In this document: positions 34,934 to 43,111 of the stretch, piece after piece
How positions within the stretch are numbered: the first letter of the stretch is position 1
How the letters are laid out: each line of letters opens with the position of its first letter
From: Allomuricauda sp. F6463D
Lineage (GTDB): Bacteria > Bacteroidota > Bacteroidia > Flavobacteriales > Flavobacteriaceae
Reading direction: 5' to 3'
Length of the DNA stretch: 64,000 nucleotides
NCBI RefSeq assembly: GCF_023015965.1
Contig: NZ_JALKAN010000001.1
Coordinates: forward strand, 372,001 to 436,000
Translations under genes and position numbers: made by a program
The notes under the pieces: model-generated
Databases searched by the model: none
Seen by the model: only the letters and a program-made list of their open reading frames with translations
What the model was told of the DNA's origin: nothing

Positions 34934-35695
34934 ATGAAAAAATCAATACTTATCCTAGCACTGTTTTCAATTTGTATTAATGCTTTTGCCACAGAAACTA
35001 AACTAATGGTCAGAGCAAAAGCCAAGGACGCCAAGTATGTAGGAAGTTCAATTGGAGGTGCTCATGTAATAGTTACGAATACTTTGAACGGAGAAATTCT
35101 TGCTGAAGGTAATACAGTGGGAAGCACGGGCAATACAGACCTCATTATGAAAAGCCCGCATGAACGTTATACCCAACTTGCTGATGCAAAAACGGCTGGG
35201 TTTTTAGCGGTTGTGGATATCGACGAACCCACTTTTGTACGAATAGAAGTAATATCCCCAATCAACAAAAAGAATGCACAGGTACATGCAACAACCGAAT
35301 TGTGGCTTATACCTGGAAAGGATATATTGGGGGATGGAATAGTGATAGAAATACCAGGATTTGTAATCGATATCCTTAAACCCAATACCCATCAATATAT
35401 TCCTTTGGAATCTGTTGCAAAAGGATTACATATTGAGGCCAATATTGTAATGATGTGCGGTTGCCCAATACAAAAGGACGGAATTTGGGATTCCAACCTC
35501 ATGGAAGTAAAGGCCATGGTACAAAAGGATGGAGAGCCTTTCGCAGATATAACCTTGAGCAATCCGGCCCAGAACACATTCGAAGGCAGATTGGAAATAA
35601 CAGAACCCGGCTACTATCAAATTATCGTGTACGCTTATAATTCAAAAACAGGAAACACAGGCGTTGAGAAAATCAATTATGTAGTTACTGAATAG
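34934..35695 (+). CDS. Secreted protein of unknown function with a CGC motif
   Basis: A 253-residue protein with a Sec signal peptide (cleavage likely after INAFA). The mature part looks all-beta, with repeated hydrophobic-polar alternation and two Ig-like halves: one around HVIVTNTLNGEILAEG, one around AMVQKDGEPFADITLSNP. A conserved-looking VMMCGCPI segment at about residue 175 could bind a metal or form a disulfide. The C-terminal YYQIIVYAYNSKTGNTGV is typical of periplasmic beta-sandwich domains. I do not recognise the family. It stands 86 bases after the small protein gene. Confidence 0.7.
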   Translation: MKKSILILALFSICINAFATETKLMVRAKAKDAKYVGSSIGGAHVIVTNTLNGEILAEGNTVGSTGNTDLIMKSPHERYTQLADAKTAGFLAVVDIDEPTFVRIEVISPINKKNAQVHATTELWLIPGKDILGDGIVIEIPGFVIDILKPNTHQYIPLESVAKGLHIEANIVMMCGCPIQKDGIWDSNLMEVKAMVQKDGEPFADITLSNPAQNTFEGRLEITEPGYYQIIVYAYNSKTGNTGVEKINYVVTE

Positions 35696-35784
35696 TGTTT
35701 TGGTACACATAGCGTTTTAGACGGTTTTCATAGATTTGATTGAGGAAAATTGGTATCTTTTGTGCGCTATCCAATTCCTTAGTT

Positions 35785-38343
35785 ATGAAAAAACACCTAT
35801 TGCTTTCCTTGTTCCTATTGTTAATGGGAGCAGCTTGTGATTCAACCCCTAAAACTAATCTATTAGCTGAAGGAATTCCCTTGAACATGGCGGAATACCG
35901 GAAAGAGCAGGTATCCAATGTAGTTTATACCTTATCTTTTGATATTCCCTCGGAAAAACAAGAACCGATACCTTCCAGATTACAATTGAATTTGGAAATT
36001 AATGACCTTTCACAACCGCTCTATCTTGATTTTAATGCAGATGCTTCCTTGCTGAAAAATATTAAAGTAAATGGGGAAGAGCAGGTAATCACCCATCAAA
36101 AAGAACACATTATTGTTTCGGAAAATCTTAAAATAGGCCCCAATAGTGTTGAAATAATTTTTGATGCCGGCGAATTGTCCTTAAATAGAAACGAAGATTA
36201 TTTATACACTCTTTTGGTGCCAGATAGGGCAAGCACATTGTTCCCATGTTTTGACCAGCCTAACATTAAAGCTCGTTATAAATTGGATGTTATCGCCCCA
36301 AAAGATTGGAAGGTTTTATGTGGTGCACCTTTAGAAACCACAGCTGAAATAGGGAATAAGACGCATTACATTTTTGGTGAGAGCGACCTAATGAGTACAT
36401 ATCTGTTCTCAATGGTAGCAGGAAAGTTTGAGTCTTATATGGAGGACCCGGGAGCGTTTGATATGACCTTGCTATACCGAGAAACTGATGCTACTAAAAT
36501 AGCTTATAGTCTGCCCAAAATATTTGACCTTCACCAACGCTCTATTGATTTCTTAACAGATTACACCCAATATGAGTTTCCTTTTCAAAAGATGGACTTC
36601 GCGGCCATTCCCGGTTTTCAATATGGTGGAATGGAGCATGTGGGAGCCATCCAGTATAGGCAATCTTCAATTTTTTTGGATGAAAGTGCCACAGAACGCC
36701 GTCAGATGGGAAGTGCAAAACTTATTGCCCATGAAACCTCCCATATGTGGTTTGGTGACTTGGTCACCATGGATTGGTTCAACGACGTTTGGATGAAGGA
36801 GGTGTTTGCCAATTTTATGGCCGATAAAATCATTAATCCATCTTTCCCAGAAATCAATCATAGGTTACAATTTATGGTTTCGCATTATAATGGAGCTTAC
36901 GGAGAGGATAGGACCCTAGGCACCAATCCAATTCGGCAAGAATTGGATAATCTAAAGAATGCCGGTAGTTTGTACGGAGGTATTATTTATAACAAAGCTC
37001 CCATAATGATGCGTCAGTTGGAGGCGACCATAGGGGAGGAGCTCTTTCGTGATGGTATTCGGGAATATATATCCTCCCATGCGTACGGTAATGCAACTTG
37101 GAATGATTTAATCAATATTTTAGATGAAAGAACTCCGCAAAACCTTAAAGAATGGAGCGAAATCTGGGTAAATCAGTCGGGTAGGCCTATTTTAAGTGAG
37201 CAAATCGATTATAAAGAAGGAAAAATCGCAAGCTTTACCATTTTCCAAAAGGCCGAAGATGGTAGTGATAAAATATGGCCTCAATCTTTTGAGGTTACTT
37301 TGGTGTATCCAGATAGTACCCGAACAATTCCGGTAACCATTTCCGAAAGCAGCATAGTAGTGGATTTGGCTTTAGGATTGCCCAAACCTGAAGCCATTAT
37401 TTACAATTCAAATGCCTTTGGTTACGGAGTATTTCCAATGAAACCAACAGATTTGAACATAATTCCAACAGTACAGGAGGAAGTGGCACGTGGTTATGCC
37501 TATCTCAATACGTATGAGAATACTTTGACAGGAAATATTGCACCCCTTAAAGCCTTTGAACTCTACATGAAAGGTGTTGTCGATGAAAAGAATGAATTGG
37601 TTCATGGGATGATATGTGGACAGGCAAGTAGTATATTTTGGAGTTTTTTGGGTGAAGAACAACGATTGGAAAAGCAGATATTGGTAGAGGATTTGCTTTG
37701 GAAAGAAATGCTTAATGACACCTATGAACCCAATATCAAAAAAAATATATTTGGACTTTGGAAAGGATTGGCCTATTCCGAAAAAGCTAGGAAAAACTTA
37801 TATCGGATATGGAGCAAGAATATCCAAATCCCAGATCTAAAATTGAATCAGGATGACTATACCGATATGGCTATGTCCTTGGCTCTTTATGGCCACGATC
37901 AAACTGATGCGATTTTGGCGCAGGCCAAAGCACAGCTGAAAAACCCAGATAAGATCCAGCGTTTCGAGTTTTTGTTGCCATCGCTATCCTCGGATGTGTC
38001 GGTCAGGGATACTTATTTTAAATCGTTTGAAGAAGCAAAGAATCGAGAAAAAGAAGCATGGGTACTAACAGCCTGTGGTTATTTGCACCACCCGCTTCGG
38101 CAAAAAACAGCAATCAAACAGGTGCCCTTGGCGTTGAACCTACTCGAAGAAATACAAAAAACCGGAGACATTTTCTTTCCAAAAAGATGGCTTTCCGCCA
38201 CGGTGGGCCAGTATCAATCACAGGAAGCATTGGTACAAGTTGAAAATTACCTAAAGGAACATCCAACCATTAATGCTTCCCTAAAGGGAAAACTACTCCA
38301 AGCAGCGGACAATTTATATCGTTTTAATGCTATGCAGGAGTAA
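35785..38343 (+). CDS. M1-family lipoprotein aminopeptidase
   Basis: An 852-residue zinc aminopeptidase with signal peptide and lipobox (GAAC), so it is anchored outside the cytoplasm. An N-terminal beta-saddle domain precedes the catalytic domain with FQYGGMEHVGAIQYR and the zinc site HETSHMWFGD followed by KEVFANFMAD, which supplies the third ligand Glu. The substrate-amine motif, usually GxMEN, is GGMEH here. It trims N-terminal residues from peptides for nutrition. The ATG at 35785 is the start; in-frame TTG at 35740 would spoil the signal peptide. The gene is monocistronic. Confidence 0.93.
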   Translation: MKKHLLLSLFLLLMGAACDSTPKTNLLAEGIPLNMAEYRKEQVSNVVYTLSFDIPSEKQEPIPSRLQLNLEINDLSQPLYLDFNADASLLKNIKVNGEEQVITHQKEHIIVSENLKIGPNSVEIIFDAGELSLNRNEDYLYTLLVPDRASTLFPCFDQPNIKARYKLDVIAPKDWKVLCGAPLETTAEIGNKTHYIFGESDLMSTYLFSMVAGKFESYMEDPGAFDMTLLYRETDATKIAYSLPKIFDLHQRSIDFLTDYTQYEFPFQKMDFAAIPGFQYGGMEHVGAIQYRQSSIFLDESATERRQMGSAKLIAHETSHMWFGDLVTMDWFNDVWMKEVFANFMADKIINPSFPEINHRLQFMVSHYNGAYGEDRTLGTNPIRQELDNLKNAGSLYGGIIYNKAPIMMRQLEATIGEELFRDGIREYISSHAYGNATWNDLINILDERTPQNLKEWSEIWVNQSGRPILSEQIDYKEGKIASFTIFQKAEDGSDKIWPQSFEVTLVYPDSTRTIPVTISESSIVVDLALGLPKPEAIIYNSNAFGYGVFPMKPTDLNIIPTVQEEVARGYAYLNTYENTLTGNIAPLKAFELYMKGVVDEKNELVHGMICGQASSIFWSFLGEEQRLEKQILVEDLLWKEMLNDTYEPNIKKNIFGLWKGLAYSEKARKNLYRIWSKNIQIPDLKLNQDDYTDMAMSLALYGHDQTDAILAQAKAQLKNPDKIQRFEFLLPSLSSDVSVRDTYFKSFEEAKNREKEAWVLTACGYLHHPLRQKTAIKQVPLALNLLEEIQKTGDIFFPKRWLSATVGQYQSQEALVQVENYLKEHPTINASLKGKLLQAADNLYRFNAMQE

Positions 38344-38357
38344 AAAGTAACTGGAGG

Positions 38358-39065
38358 TTATTTTTTGGGCAAATACAGGATAAAGGTCTTATTCTTTGTG
38401 TTTATCTTATTCAAGTGGCCCATAAAGGATTTGTCCTTCATTAAAAAATGTACGTGTACAAACCCATCTGTAGGGGTGAAAATTCCTTGGTGATGTTGTG
38501 AATAAAATCCAATGAATTCCCCCTTGACATTTTCAAAAGAGAACTTTTGGGATGTTACGCCATCTCGGTATCCTTCAATTTCTGGAATTCGAGGGGTTAC
38601 AATGTGTGCCGTTAGCGTATCAAATTCACCTTCTATTTTAAATGCAAAGGGTTCATTTAGGTCGTAATCATTTGCTTGGGCAATGGAGGCCACTTTTTTC
38701 TGAATGTCCAGAACACTGTTGAAATCTCCTTGAATTTCAAAGCGGTTCCATTTCCTGACATTGGAGTACACAAAGAATGGGGAACGGATGTCCCAGTCCT
38801 TTCCAACCTCATATTTTCCTTTGGTAAAGGCAGTGGCAAAATAGGGTTTGCCATCCACAACGGTAATTTCTCCTTTCATTTTATCATAGGGTCCCATGCC
38901 ATATAAATGGTTTTTTGGGGCAATGGTGTCCAACCAAATGTTCAAATCATACGTAGTCCCCATATCTTTCATGGCACCAGAAACATTTAGGTAGGGCATT
39001 TGTGCTTTTACAGAAAAGGAAAGCGAAATAATGGAGATAAATAGATAAATTTTTTTAAAGTTCAT
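38358..39065 (-). CDS. Exported acetolactate decarboxylase family protein
   Basis: A 235-residue protein with a signal peptide cleaved after VKAQ or nearby. The mature region follows alpha-acetolactate decarboxylase: YDKMKGEITVVDGKPYFA early and GEFIGFYSQHHQGIFTP late, then HVHFLMKDKSFMGH, which gives the HxHx10H zinc ligands of the family. The known enzyme converts acetolactate to acetoin. No acetolactate synthase lies nearby, and export to the periplasm is unusual for a fermentation step, so the substrate may differ. It is convergent with the aminopeptidase and 12 bases after the permease gene. Confidence 0.82.
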   Translation of the reverse strand: MNFKKIYLFISIISLSFSVKAQMPYLNVSGAMKDMGTTYDLNIWLDTIAPKNHLYGMGPYDKMKGEITVVDGKPYFATAFTKGKYEVGKDWDIRSPFFVYSNVRKWNRFEIQGDFNSVLDIQKKVASIAQANDYDLNEPFAFKIEGEFDTLTAHIVTPRIPEIEGYRDGVTSQKFSFENVKGEFIGFYSQHHQGIFTPTDGFVHVHFLMKDKSFMGHLNKINTKNKTFILYLPKK

Positions 39066-39077
39066 TGTATAAATGGA

Positions 39078-40064
39078 TTATAAAATTATGTTGAACAAAT
39101 AACCTGAAACAATAATACAGAGGGTCACTACTCCAAAAAATATTCCGATCAATTTAAGGGTCATTACCTTTTTAAGTAACATAGCCTCTGGTAGGGATAG
39201 ACCCACCACTCCCATCATAAAAGCAATTGCAGTTCCCAATGGAATTCCCTTTGCTACCAAAACTTGAACAATAGGTAATATTCCGGAAGCATTGGAATAC
39301 ATGGGAACGGCAAAAATAGTGGCAAGCGGCACTGCAAATAAATTGTCCTTCGCCATATAGGTTTCAAAAAATCCTTCTGGAATATAGCCGTGCATTAGCC
39401 CTCCGATGGCTATCCCAATAATCACATAGGGCAGGACACCCTTTAAAATTTTAAGAGCTTCGTGCCAAATTATGGGCAACCGTTCTCTAAAAGTTTGTTT
39501 TTCGTCTTCAAACCTCTTTTGGTCTCTCTGGGCGTTCGAAAGTACTTCCCTTACCCAAGGTGTAAGGTGTTTTTCCAACTTTAACTTTTGGAGTATCAGA
39601 CCTGCTATTGTTCCCAAAACCACTCCACTAACTGCATAAATAATAGTGGTTTTTATACCAAATAGACCTATGAACAAGCCTATTGCAATCTCATTCACAA
39701 GTGGTGAAGTCACCAAAAACGCAAAAGTTACCCCTAAGGGAATGCCTCCTCTTACAAATCCTATGAAAAGAGGCACGGAGGAACAGGAACAAAACGGGGT
39801 GACTACTCCAAAAAGGCTGGCCATTAAATATTCGGCCCCATAGAGTTTATTTCTGGAAAGGTAATTTTTTACACGGTCTATGGGAAAGTAACTGTTGATT
39901 ATGCCCATTAAGAACACCACTGTAAAGAGCAGTATCAATATTTTGATACTGTCATAAACAAAAAACTCTAAGGCTTTGGCCAAATGTTCTTGGGGATGCA
40001 TCCCAATAACATCATACACCAACCATTGGGCCATGTGTTCCAACCAATCAAACACTAGGTTCAA
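39078..40064 (-). CDS. Permease of the DUF318/ArsP-like family
   Basis: A 328-residue polytopic membrane protein with about eight to ten helices. The family motif TPFCSCSSVPLFIGFVRGGIP near residue 92 holds the cysteines that define these permeases. A second half repeats the pattern (VPMYSNASGILPIVQVLVAKGIP) without cysteines. Members export organoarsenicals or unidentified thiol-linked substrates. The gene overlaps the OsmC gene by 17 bases and belongs to an operon with OsmC and a small thioredoxin, suggesting export or repair linked to thiol stress. Confidence 0.9.
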   Translation of the reverse strand: MNLVFDWLEHMAQWLVYDVIGMHPQEHLAKALEFFVYDSIKILILLFTVVFLMGIINSYFPIDRVKNYLSRNKLYGAEYLMASLFGVVTPFCSCSSVPLFIGFVRGGIPLGVTFAFLVTSPLVNEIAIGLFIGLFGIKTTIIYAVSGVVLGTIAGLILQKLKLEKHLTPWVREVLSNAQRDQKRFEDEKQTFRERLPIIWHEALKILKGVLPYVIIGIAIGGLMHGYIPEGFFETYMAKDNLFAVPLATIFAVPMYSNASGILPIVQVLVAKGIPLGTAIAFMMGVVGLSLPEAMLLKKVMTLKLIGIFFGVVTLCIIVSGYLFNIIL

Positions 40065-40455
40065 CTTTTATGGTTCCGGATATGGTACACACTTGTTTTA
40101 TGGTATTATAGATGGTCCCGAATTTTTCCAAATTTTTTTGTAAAAGTTTCGTGTTTAGGTTCTGATCCTGACTGTAAATGGTCAATTCGTAAAAAATATC
40201 GTCCATTCTTGGTGGTTCATCGAGTCTTTGGGCGTTGATGACAATATTTGCTTTTAAGTAATCAAATTTTAAAAGTCTAGAAAAGCGTTCTACATTTTTT
40301 AGAATACAAGAAGCCAAAGACCCTAGGAATATTTCTGCAGGATTCACCATACTATCTTCGGTACTAGATGTGGTGCCAAACTCAAAAACGGAGTTTTTAA
40401 CAGTTATTGAGCCGCTATCGTCCGCTACGGATGTTGCTTTTATGTGGTAACTCAT
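40048..40455 (-). CDS. OsmC-family protein
   Basis: A 135-residue protein from the ATG at 40455, beginning MSYHIKATSV. The AEIFLGSLASCILKNVERFSRLLKF helix holds the catalytic-type cysteine of the OsmC/Ohr fold; the second cysteine is in KQVCTISGTIKV near the C-terminus. These are thiol peroxidases acting on organic hydroperoxides. The frame opens at 40482, but that would overlap the thioredoxin gene, while 40455 leaves an 11-base gap. It is followed by an overlapping permease gene in the same operon. Confidence 0.9.
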   Translation of the reverse strand: MSYHIKATSVADDSGSITVKNSVFEFGTTSSTEDSMVNPAEIFLGSLASCILKNVERFSRLLKFDYLKANIVINAQRLDEPPRMDDIFYELTIYSQDQNLNTKLLQKNLEKFGTIYNTIKQVCTISGTIKVEPSV

Positions 40456-40466
40456 ACTTGGTCTAT

Positions 40467-40706
40467 TTATTTTTGAAGCCAACTTATAATTTCGGTTATA
40501 GAGGGTACTCTTCCTTTGGAGACCACATTGCCATCAATTACCAAGGCTGGGGTCAACATTACATCGAATTTCATGATTTCCGCTATATCCTCCACTTTAT
40601 CTATGGAGGCATCAATCTGATGTTGATTTACAGCTTCTTTTACAACATTGGTCAGGTTTTGACATTTGGGACAACCTGTACCCAGAATTTGAATGGAATG
40701 TTTCAT
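40467..40706 (-). CDS. Small thioredoxin-fold redox protein
   Basis: A 79-residue thioredoxin-like protein with CPKC active site at residues 12-15 and the cis-proline segment MLTPALVIDG. It corresponds to the redox-active disulfide protein 2 family, often found beside DUF318 permeases and sometimes called permease-associated thioredoxin. It is the first gene of the thioredoxin-OsmC-permease operon and probably passes electrons or substrate to the other two. A CRP/FNR-type palindrome lies about 135 bases upstream of the start. Confidence 0.92.
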   Translation of the reverse strand: MKHSIQILGTGCPKCQNLTNVVKEAVNQHQIDASIDKVEDIAEIMKFDVMLTPALVIDGNVVSKGRVPSITEIISWLQK

Positions 40707-40810
40707 CTTATGATAATATTGGTAGAAAATTATTGTTTGAAATTTGTTTGTTCACCAATTTTCTTGATGTGATATTTAATACGCTGAACCACCTCTTGTA
40801 TCCTTTATCG

Positions 40811-40818
40811 CAAATTTA
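40811..40818 (-). promoter_or_regulatory. Putative -7 element of the thioredoxin-OsmC-permease operon
   Basis: The minus strand reads TAAATTTG, matching the Bacteroidota -7 consensus TAnnTTTG, with a TTG 16 bases further upstream (40837-40835). The predicted start site near 40805 leaves a leader of about 100 bases. Confidence 0.5.
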
Positions 40819-40839
40819 CGATGAACAATAAACACAAAA

Positions 40840-40855
40840 TGTGACATAAGTCACA
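40840..40855. promoter_or_regulatory. Perfect CRP/FNR-type palindrome TGTGA-N6-TCACA
   Basis: TGTGACATAAGTCACA has both half sites intact with the standard six-base spacer. Its centre is about 42 bases upstream of the start site predicted from the -7 element at 40811-40818, the position used by class II CRP/FNR activators. It precedes the thioredoxin-OsmC-permease operon. Confidence 0.65.
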
Positions 40856-40938
40856 AATCACAAATTTTTGATGCTAATTAGAAAAATAGGATTACAATGA
40901 TAATGGAGGGGGTAAGGCTATTTAAATTGATATGAGAA

Positions 40939-41805
40939 TCATTTTAAATATTCTTTTAAACAGTCTACTTTAGATGATTTCCTTAATCGAGCCAAGGCTT
41001 TTATTTTTATTTGTCTAACTCGTTCAGTCGTTAGACCAAGATTTTGGGCTATTTGTTCCAATTCAATCCTGTCGTTAGCGCCAATTCCAAAATACATTTT
41101 AATGATAGAGACTTCACGATTGGACAGTATTTTCAAAACATTGTCAATTTCAAATTTTAACGACCCTTTGATTAAGTTATCTTCTGGAGAATTGGAACTT
41201 TCTGAACGAATAAGGTCGTGCAGGTTGAACCCATCATCATCATTCTTTAAAGCTTCATCCATTGAAATGGGCCACGAAGAATGTTTTAAGCAAAGTTGAA
41301 TTTCCGGTAGTGTAGAATCTATTAATTCAGATATTTCTTCTGCGGTAGGTGGCCTTTGGTTAATTTGCTCGAAATGTGTAGAGGCGCGGTTAATTTTATT
41401 TATGACATTTATTTTGTTCAAAGGCAATCTTACCATTCTTGATTTTTCGGAAAGTGCCTGTATAATTCCTTGTCGTATCCACCATACCGCATAGGAAATA
41501 AACTTGAAGCCCCGCGTTTCATCAAATTTTTTCGCAGCTTTTACCAAACCAAGATTACCTTCATTAATTAGGTCATGCAGATTTAGTCCCCGTGATTGGT
41601 ATTGCTTGGCAACTGATACTACAAATCGTAGATTGGATCTGATCAGTTTTTCCAATGCGAAAACATCCCCATTTCTTATTCGTATGGCCAATTCAACCTC
41701 TTCTTCTTCCGTAATCATTGGAATACGGGCTATATCACTAAAATAAAGAGTAAGAGACGGAGTGTCCCTTTTTGTTATCTGTTTGGATATAGATAGCGGT
41801 CTCAT
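40939..41805 (-). CDS. Divergent RpoD-like sigma-70 factor
   Basis: A 288-residue sigma factor with regions 1.2 to 4 and no region 1.1, the size of the flavobacterial housekeeping factor. Region 2 shows NLRFVVSVAKQYQSRGLNLHDLINEGNLG and GFKFISYAVWWIRQGIIQAL; region 4.2 has LGLTTERVRQIKIKALARL. Compared with the RpoD sequence I know from this group, many positions differ (for example IARIPMITEEEEVELA and the region 3 to 4 linker), so it is probably a second, group-2-like factor. It is the last gene of an operon with an NYN protein and a bS21 paralogue, 16 bases after the former. Confidence 0.85.
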   Translation of the reverse strand: MRPLSISKQITKRDTPSLTLYFSDIARIPMITEEEEVELAIRIRNGDVFALEKLIRSNLRFVVSVAKQYQSRGLNLHDLINEGNLGLVKAAKKFDETRGFKFISYAVWWIRQGIIQALSEKSRMVRLPLNKINVINKINRASTHFEQINQRPPTAEEISELIDSTLPEIQLCLKHSSWPISMDEALKNDDDGFNLHDLIRSESSNSPEDNLIKGSLKFEIDNVLKILSNREVSIIKMYFGIGANDRIELEQIAQNLGLTTERVRQIKIKALARLRKSSKVDCLKEYLK

Positions 41806-41821
41806 AGCTCTTACTTTTATA

Positions 41822-42556
41822 TTACGTTTTTGTTCTCACATAAATGAGGTTACCGTTTCCTTTTGGATTTTTTCTGGAACCTATTTCAATTTGATTCAAA
41901 GATTTGACCAAAGGTGTCAACTTTCTGAATCCATAATTTCTCGCATCAAAATTTGGCTGTTTTTTTTGGAGCAATGTGCCTACCTCTCCTAAAAACGCCC
42001 AACCTTCTTCATCTTCAACATCGGTAATGGTACTAAGAATAAGGTCGATTACTTTTGGTGTAATTTTATCAATTTTGCCCTTATCGTTCTTTTGTGGTGT
42101 GTTTGGCTCCCCTATATTCGATTTTTGTAGTATTTCCAGATAAATAAATTTATCACAAGAGACAATAAAAGGATCGGGAGTCTTTCTTTCACCAATGCCA
42201 AAAACCGTCATCCCGGCCTCTCTTAATCGTATGGCCAATCGAGTAAAATCACTATCACTGGACACCAAAGAAAAACCATTGACCTTTCCCGAATAAAGAA
42301 TGTCCATGGCATCTATGATCATAGCACTGTCAGTAGCATTTTTACCGGTCGTATATCCATACTGCTGAACGGGTGTAATAGCATTTTTAAGAAGGACATC
42401 TTTCCATTTCCCCAAATTGGGTTTCGTCCAATCTCCGTAGATTCTTTTAATACTCGGGTTCCCGTACTTTGCAATCTCCTCCAGCATTTCCTTGACATAT
42501 TTTGAGGGGATATTGTCGCCATCTATTAATACGGCGATATTTAAATCCTTGTCCAT
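41822..42556 (-). CDS. NYN-domain putative RNase with C-terminal LOTUS/OST-HTH domain
   Basis: A 244-residue protein. Residues 5-140 are an NYN (PIN-like) nuclease domain of the LabA/DUF88 type, with acidic active-site residues in LIDGDN (D12, D14), NATDSAMIIDAMD (D76, D82) and SSDSDF (D101, D103). Residues 165-243 resemble an OST-HTH/LOTUS domain (EGWAFLGEVGTLLQKKQPNF), a fold that binds RNA. It probably cleaves or binds RNA. It begins four bases after the bS21 paralogue and ends 16 before the sigma factor, occupying the position of dnaG in the classical rpsU-dnaG-rpoD operon. Confidence 0.88.
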   Translation of the reverse strand: MDKDLNIAVLIDGDNIPSKYVKEMLEEIAKYGNPSIKRIYGDWTKPNLGKWKDVLLKNAITPVQQYGYTTGKNATDSAMIIDAMDILYSGKVNGFSLVSSDSDFTRLAIRLREAGMTVFGIGERKTPDPFIVSCDKFIYLEILQKSNIGEPNTPQKNDKGKIDKITPKVIDLILSTITDVEDEEGWAFLGEVGTLLQKKQPNFDARNYGFRKLTPLVKSLNQIEIGSRKNPKGNGNLIYVRTKT

Positions 42557-42560
42557 AAAA

Positions 42561-42755
42561 TTATTCTTCGTTCCTCTTCATGTACTCATTTTTATAGACG
42601 GCCTTTGCCAGAAGTTCTCTTCTTTCCTTGGATTTTTTAGTAAATTCTTGGTTGTCCCTAATATTTTTCAGTTGCTTGGTGTTTCGAACCTTATTTCTAT
42701 ATCTTTTCAAAGCTCTTTCTATGTTCTCACCTGGAACCAATTTAATTTTAAGCAT
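42561..42755 (-). CDS. rpsU: Ribosomal protein bS21, probably a divergent paralogue
   Basis: A 64-residue basic protein, MLKIKLVPGENIERALKRYRNK at the start, which is the bS21 signature (GENIERALKRYKRK in typical members). The C-terminal half (KKSKERRELLAKAVYKNEYMKRNEE) departs from the FTKPSVxRR pattern I expect for the main flavobacterial bS21, so I read it as a second copy. In Bacteroidota bS21 helps sequester the anti-Shine-Dalgarno end of 16S rRNA. No purine-rich Shine-Dalgarno sequence precedes this start. It is first in the operon with the NYN and sigma genes. Confidence 0.85.
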   Translation of the reverse strand: MLKIKLVPGENIERALKRYRNKVRNTKQLKNIRDNQEFTKKSKERRELLAKAVYKNEYMKRNEE

Positions 42756-43111
42756 ATCTAATGTTTATTGAATTATTATGAATATGGCCATAGAACAATG
42801 CTGTTTTTAGCATGATCCGAAGTATCCAAGAAATATGTAGATTTCTTGACCAGTAGAATTTTTAGACTTTGTCCTCGCCGGCCTTTTATGAGGGTATTGA
42901 TACAAGCAAAAAATAGTAAGAAACAGCTCTGGCTATTTGGAAATGAGTAGTGGAGAGCTATCTTTTTATTTAAGGATTGGAGCAATCGTTGTCCTTAATA
43001 CATCATGGATTGTAAAGGAAAGGATTTAAATTGAGAGTACCCCTGTTTATTTTATTTATTTAACAAAGAGCTAAGATGGTTTTTCCAATCATTAATAATT
43101 TAATGATGCGA
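42756..43111. other. Leader/promoter region of the bS21-NYN-sigma operon
   Basis: These 356 bases between mnmE and the bS21 paralogue hold no convincing gene. On the transcribed side lie small hairpins: ATGCT/AGCAT at 42798-42813 and a perfect 8-bp stem, CAAGAAAT/ATTTCTTG, at 42827-42848. They could form a structured leader. Another inverted repeat (ATCATTAA/TTAATGAT) lies near 43090-43110 just after mnmE. Confidence 0.45.

Noticed and set aside
42776-42985. Minus-strand frame of 69 codons upstream of the bS21 paralogue
   Set aside because: The translation has no family or membrane pattern, overlaps the hairpins of a likely leader and has no neighbour support. It was treated as non-coding.
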